Source of the DNA: Burkholderia sp. OK233
GTDB taxonomy: Bacteria > Pseudomonadota > Gammaproteobacteria > Burkholderiales > Burkholderiaceae
Direction: 5' to 3'
NCBI RefSeq assembly: GCF_900230185.1
Contig: NZ_OCSR01000001.1
Coordinates: 3,286,001 to 3,350,000, forward strand
Length of the DNA: 64,000 nucleotides
This document shows, piece by piece, positions 60,714 through 64,000 of the stretch (position 1 is its first letter; each line of letters begins with the position of its first letter). The notes under the pieces were generated by a model. It had not been told where the DNA came from. It saw only the letters and a list, made by a program, of their open reading frames with translations, and did not search any database. The translations under genes and the position numbers were made by a program.

Positions 60714-63700
60714 TCAGATTGCCATCTTCACCGGTTGGAAATCCGCTTGGTCCGCTGCGTTGCGATATTCCGCCAGCCATTTGTCGTGTTTCGTTGCAGC
60801 GGCCAAGACGTTGCGTTCCTTGACGTGGCCGAAACCGCGAATCTCGTCGGGGAGATTGGCAAGCCGCATCGCGACGTCCAGACGGTTGTTGTCCAGCGTG
60901 CGACAGAACTCGTCGATCAACGCGATGTACTGGTCGATCAGGGCGCGTTCACCGCGCCGCTCGGCGGTCTTGCCGAACACGTCGAACGTACCGCCGCGCA
61001 GGAATTTGAGCTTCGCGAGCACGCGGAACATCGGGAGTGTCCATTGCCCGAAGCGTTGCTTTTTCAGGTGACCGTGTTCGTCGCGTTTCGCCAGCAAGGG
61101 CGGCGCGAGGTGAAAGCCGAGCTTGTAGTCGCGGCCAGGTTCGCCTTCGAACTGTGCCCGCAGTTTGTCGAGGTACGCCGGGTCGGCATAAAGACGCGCA
61201 ATCTCGTATTCGTCCTTGTAGGTCATCAGCTTGGCCAGATTGCGCGCGACCACCGGTGTGAGGCGTAGCTTCGAGCCCGCAGCGAGCGTGGTTTCCTTGG
61301 CCCGCATGCGTTCGATTACCGCTCGATAGCGCGCGGCATACTGTTCATTCTGGTAGAGGCCCAGCAGTTCGACGTTACGCTCGACGAGCCGCTCCACCGA
61401 TTCCGGCATCTGCACCACGATTGCCTGTTGCTGATTGGCACGCGGTGCGAATGCATCGGCCGCTGCTTCGCCATGCTGCGCGGCAAAGCGGCCCCATTCG
61501 AACGCGAGGCGATTCTTGTCGACTGCGACTCCATTCAGTTCGATGGCACGGTCGAGGCTTTCGTAGCTGACCGGCAGCCAGCCGCGTTGCCATGCGAAAC
61601 CCAGCAGCACCGGATTCGCGTACAGCGTGTCGCCAAGCAACGCGAGCGCGAGGCGATTGGCGTCGATGAAGTCGCAGTCCTCGCCGATGCTGTCGCGCAA
61701 GTCGCCCTGGATCTGATCGCCGGGAAAGGCCCACTGCGGATCGCGCACGAATTGCGCGGTCGGTGTTGCGCCGCTATTGATCGCCGCCTTGGTGACGCCG
61801 CGTTGCGTGCGCGCCAGCACTTCGGCGGACGCTGACACGATCGCGTCGCAGCCCAGAATCAGGCGCGCTTCGCCGGTCGCAATGCGGGTTGCGTGCAACG
61901 CGTGCGGCGTTGCGGCGATCTGTACGTGGCTTAGTACCGCGCCGCCTTTTTGCGCGAGGCCCGCCATGTCGAGCACGCTCACGCCTTTGTTCTCGAGATG
62001 CGCGGCCATGCCGAGCAGGCCGCCGATCGTCACGACACCGGTGCCGCCGACACCCGTGACGAGCACGCCATAGGGTTTGGCAAGGCTGGCGATCTCTGGG
62101 CGCGGCAGCGCGGTGAAGTCCGGAAGCGCGGAGCCACCAGCCGCTTTCGCCGGCTTCTTCAACTGCGCGCCTTCAGCGGTGACGAAGCTCGGGCAAAAGC
62201 CGTTCACGCAAGAGAAGTCTTTGTTGCACGACGATTGATTGATCTTGCGCTTGGTGCCTTGCGGCGTTTGCAGCGGTTCGACAGACAGGCAATTCGATTT
62301 CACCGAGCAGTCGCCACAGCCTTCGCAGACAGCGTCGTTAATAAACGCCCGTTTGGCCGGATCCGGATAGGTGCCGCGCTTACGGCGCCGGCGCTTTTCG
62401 GTCGCGCAAGTCTGGTCGTAGATCAGGATTGTGGTGCCCGCGACCTCGCGCAATTCGCGTTGCAGACGATCGAGCTCGTCGCGGTGATACACCTTCACGC
62501 CTTCCGGCAAGCGTACGCCCGTAGCGTATTTTTCGGGTTCGTCGGTGACGACGAGCACCTGCTTCGCACCTTCGGTGGTCACCTGGAACGCGATCTGCGG
62601 CACCGTCAGCACGCCGTCGATGGGCTGGCCGCCGGTCATCGCGACCGCATCGTTATAAAGAATCTTGTAGGTGATATTCGCACCGGCCGCGATCGAGGCG
62701 CGGATCGCCAGCAAACCCGAGTGAAAGTAAGTACCGTCGCCCAGATTCGCGAACACGTGACGTTCGTTTGTGAAGTGCATCTGGCCGGTCCACGCGACCC
62801 CTTCGCCACCCATCTGGCTGAAGGTTTCCGTGTTGCGGTCCATCCATATGGTCATGTAGTGACAGCCGATGCCGGCCAGCGCGCGTGAGCCTTCGGGGAC
62901 GCGCGTCGACGTATTGTGCGGGCACCCCGAGCAGAACCATGGTTGCCGCTCAGTAACGGTGCGCGGCGTGGCGGCGTCGCGTTCCTTCGCTTCGATGATG
63001 GCGATGCGTGCTTCGATCCGGGCGCGTACGTCCGCAGGCAAATCGGCCTTCGCGAGACGGCGTGCGATCGCCTTTGCGATCAGCGCCGGCGACAGCTCGT
63101 ATTGCATCGGCAACAGCGCCTGACCGCGCGGGACCGACCACTCGCCGCCTGCGTCATCGCGTTGATCGAACTTGCCGAATACCTTCGGGCGCACGTCGTC
63201 GCGCCAGTTATAAAGCTCTTCCTTCAGCGCGTATTCGAGGATCTGGCGTTTCTCCTCGACCACCAGAATCTCGTCGAGTCCCGTAGCAAAATCGCGCGCG
63301 TTCTGCGCATCGAGCGGCCACACGCAACCGACCTTGAGCACGCGAATGCCGATCCGTGCGCAGGTATCGTCGTCGAGGGACAGGTCCGCCAGCGCCTGAC
63401 GCACGTCGAGATAGGCTTTGCCCGCGGTCATGATGCCCAGACGCGGCGTCGGGCTGTCGATCACCACGCGGTTCAGTTTGTTCGCGCGCACATAGGCGAG
63501 CGCCGCATACCACTTGTGGTTGAGCAGACGCGCTTCCTGTGCGAGCGGCGGATCGGGCCAGCGGATGTTCAACCCGCCGTCGGGCATTTCGAAATCATCC
63601 GGCAACACGATCTGTAAGCGGTCCGGATCGATGTCGATCGACGCGCTCGCCTCAACGACGTCCGTCACGCATTTCATCGCGACCCACAGACCGGAATAGC

Positions 63701-64000
63701 GGCTCATGGCCCAGCCGTGCAGGCCATAGTCGAGATATTCCTGGACGCTCGCCGGATAGAGCACCGGAATGCCGCTCGCGACGAACATGTGCTCGGACTG
63801 GTGGGCAACGGTCGACGACTTCGCCGCGTGATCGTCGCCCGCCAGCACCAGCACGCCGCCATGCGGATCGGTGCCTGCCGAGTTGGCATGCTTGAAGACG
63901 TCGCCGGTGCGATCAACACCCGGTCCCTTGCCGTACCACATGCCGAATACGCCATCGACTTTCGCGTCGGGCCACAGGTTGAGTTGCTGCGTGCCCCACA
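60714..64000 (-). CDS. Indolepyruvate ferredoxin oxidoreductase, fused subunits (5' end outside window)
   Basis: The frame is open to the window edge and shows 1,095 codons of a protein usually about 1,190 aa. It is a fused IorA/IorB-type enzyme that decarboxylates aryl-2-oxo acids such as indolepyruvate to aryl-acetyl-CoA, using thiamine diphosphate and ferredoxin. Visible are the TPP domain (GIGCHYMTIWMDR, ANLGDGTYFHSGLLAIRA, YKILYNDAVAMTGGQP), a ferredoxin-like Cys cluster (CEGCGDCSVKSNC and further Cys), and the C-terminal gamma-type domain (VTGVGGTGVVTIGGLLGMAA, AGLAQKGGAVLSH). It is transcribed leftward and ends with its own terminator. Confidence 0.92.
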   Translation of the reverse strand, partial: WGTQQLNLWPDAKVDGVFGMWYGKGPGVDRTGDVFKHANSAGTDPHGGVLVLAGDDHAAKSSTVAHQSEHMFVASGIPVLYPASVQEYLDYGLHGWAMSRYSGLWVAMKCVTDVVEASASIDIDPDRLQIVLPDDFEMPDGGLNIRWPDPPLAQEARLLNHKWYAALAYVRANKLNRVVIDSPTPRLGIMTAGKAYLDVRQALADLSLDDDTCARIGIRVLKVGCVWPLDAQNARDFATGLDEILVVEEKRQILEYALKEELYNWRDDVRPKVFGKFDQRDDAGGEWSVPRGQALLPMQYELSPALIAKAIARRLAKADLPADVRARIEARIAIIEAKERDAATPRTVTERQPWFCSGCPHNTSTRVPEGSRALAGIGCHYMTIWMDRNTETFSQMGGEGVAWTGQMHFTNERHVFANLGDGTYFHSGLLAIRASIAAGANITYKILYNDAVAMTGGQPIDGVLTVPQIAFQVTTEGAKQVLVVTDEPEKYATGVRLPEGVKVYHRDELDRLQRELREVAGTTILIYDQTCATEKRRRRKRGTYPDPAKRAFINDAVCEGCGDCSVKSNCLSVEPLQTPQGTKRKINQSSCNKDFSCVNGFCPSFVTAEGAQLKKPAKAAGGSALPDFTALPRPEIASLAKPYGVLVTGVGGTGVVTIGGLLGMAAHLENKGVSVLDMAGLAQKGGAVLSHVQIAATPHALHATRIATGEARLILGCDAIVSASAEVLARTQRGVTKAAINSGATPTAQFVRDPQWAFPGDQIQGDLRDSIGEDCDFIDANRLALALLGDTLYANPVLLGFAWQRGWLPVSYESLDRAIELNGVAVDKNRLAFEWGRFAAQHGEAAADAFAPRANQQQAIVVQMPESVERLVERNVELLGLYQNEQYAARYRAVIERMRAKETTLAAGSKLRLTPVVARNLAKLMTYKDEYEIARLYADPAYLDKLRAQFEGEPGRDYKLGFHLAPPLLAKRDEHGHLKKQRFGQWTLPMFRVLAKLKFLRGGTFDVFGKTAERRGERALIDQYIALIDEFCRTLDNNRLDVAMRLANLPDEIRGFGHVKERNVLAAATKHDKWLAEYRNAADQADFQPVKMAI

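Noticed and set aside
1..64000. CRISPR arrays, tRNA or rRNA genes, phage genes
   Set aside because: No regularly spaced identical repeats, cloverleaf-type sequences or phage structural motifs were seen by eye; a tRNAscan or CRISPR search would settle it.

Overview
The window is high-GC DNA packed with LysR/AraC regulators, DMT/LysE/TSUP exporters and long shadow frames. Gene content, the xdh genes, a fused indolepyruvate ferredoxin oxidoreductase and a characteristic intergenic repeat point to a Burkholderiaceae member, most likely Paraburkholderia. The genus is inferred from gene content, not from a marker gene. I saw no rRNA, tRNA, CRISPR array or transposase.

Region 1 (1-21.4 kb) is ordinary accessory metabolism: the end of xdhB with a short xdhC; a LysR regulator; a DsbA-like isomerase; a TAXI-type solute-binding protein; a BON-domain protein; a TSUP exporter; a LysR gene cut short by an in-frame stop beside a DMT exporter; LysE divergent from another LysR gene; an acyl-CoA lyase/CoA-transferase/MFS group; and an AraC-regulated SDR/amino-acid permease pair. 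A large inverted intergenic repeat lies at about 16.7-17.6 kb.

Region 2 (21.4-58.7 kb) is a large exopolysaccharide locus. A left block, mostly leftward, encodes two paralogous secreted clan-A-type glycoside hydrolases, a secreted PIG-L deacetylase with lectin and FG-GAP-like regions, a GDP-mannose mannosyl hydrolase and a GT4 glycosyltransferase. An 810-bp AT-rich regulatory region with a convincing sigma-54 -24/-12 element follows. Then comes a rightward series: GlxA-type regulator, manC, wcaJ-like priming transferase, wza, wzc, gmd, fcl, two GT4 enzymes, a WcaF-like acyltransferase, a GMC oxidoreductase and a GH95 enzyme. The right end holds a GT4/Wzy-like pair, an acyltransferase 3, another GT4, a flippase and a last GT4. 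Together these make GDP-mannose and GDP-L-fucose, assemble repeat units on undecaprenyl phosphate, flip, polymerise and export them (Wzx/Wzy/Wza/Wzc), decorate them, and supply several secreted enzymes that could trim the polymer.

The most notable observation is that the GH95 gene lies between two ~95-bp direct copies of the end of the upstream GMC oxidoreductase gene. It therefore looks inserted into a formerly continuous locus, with the boundary duplicated. Region 3 (58.7-64 kb) holds a zinc-ribbon membrane protein, a small secreted protein and the 3' part of an indolepyruvate ferredoxin oxidoreductase gene that runs off the window.
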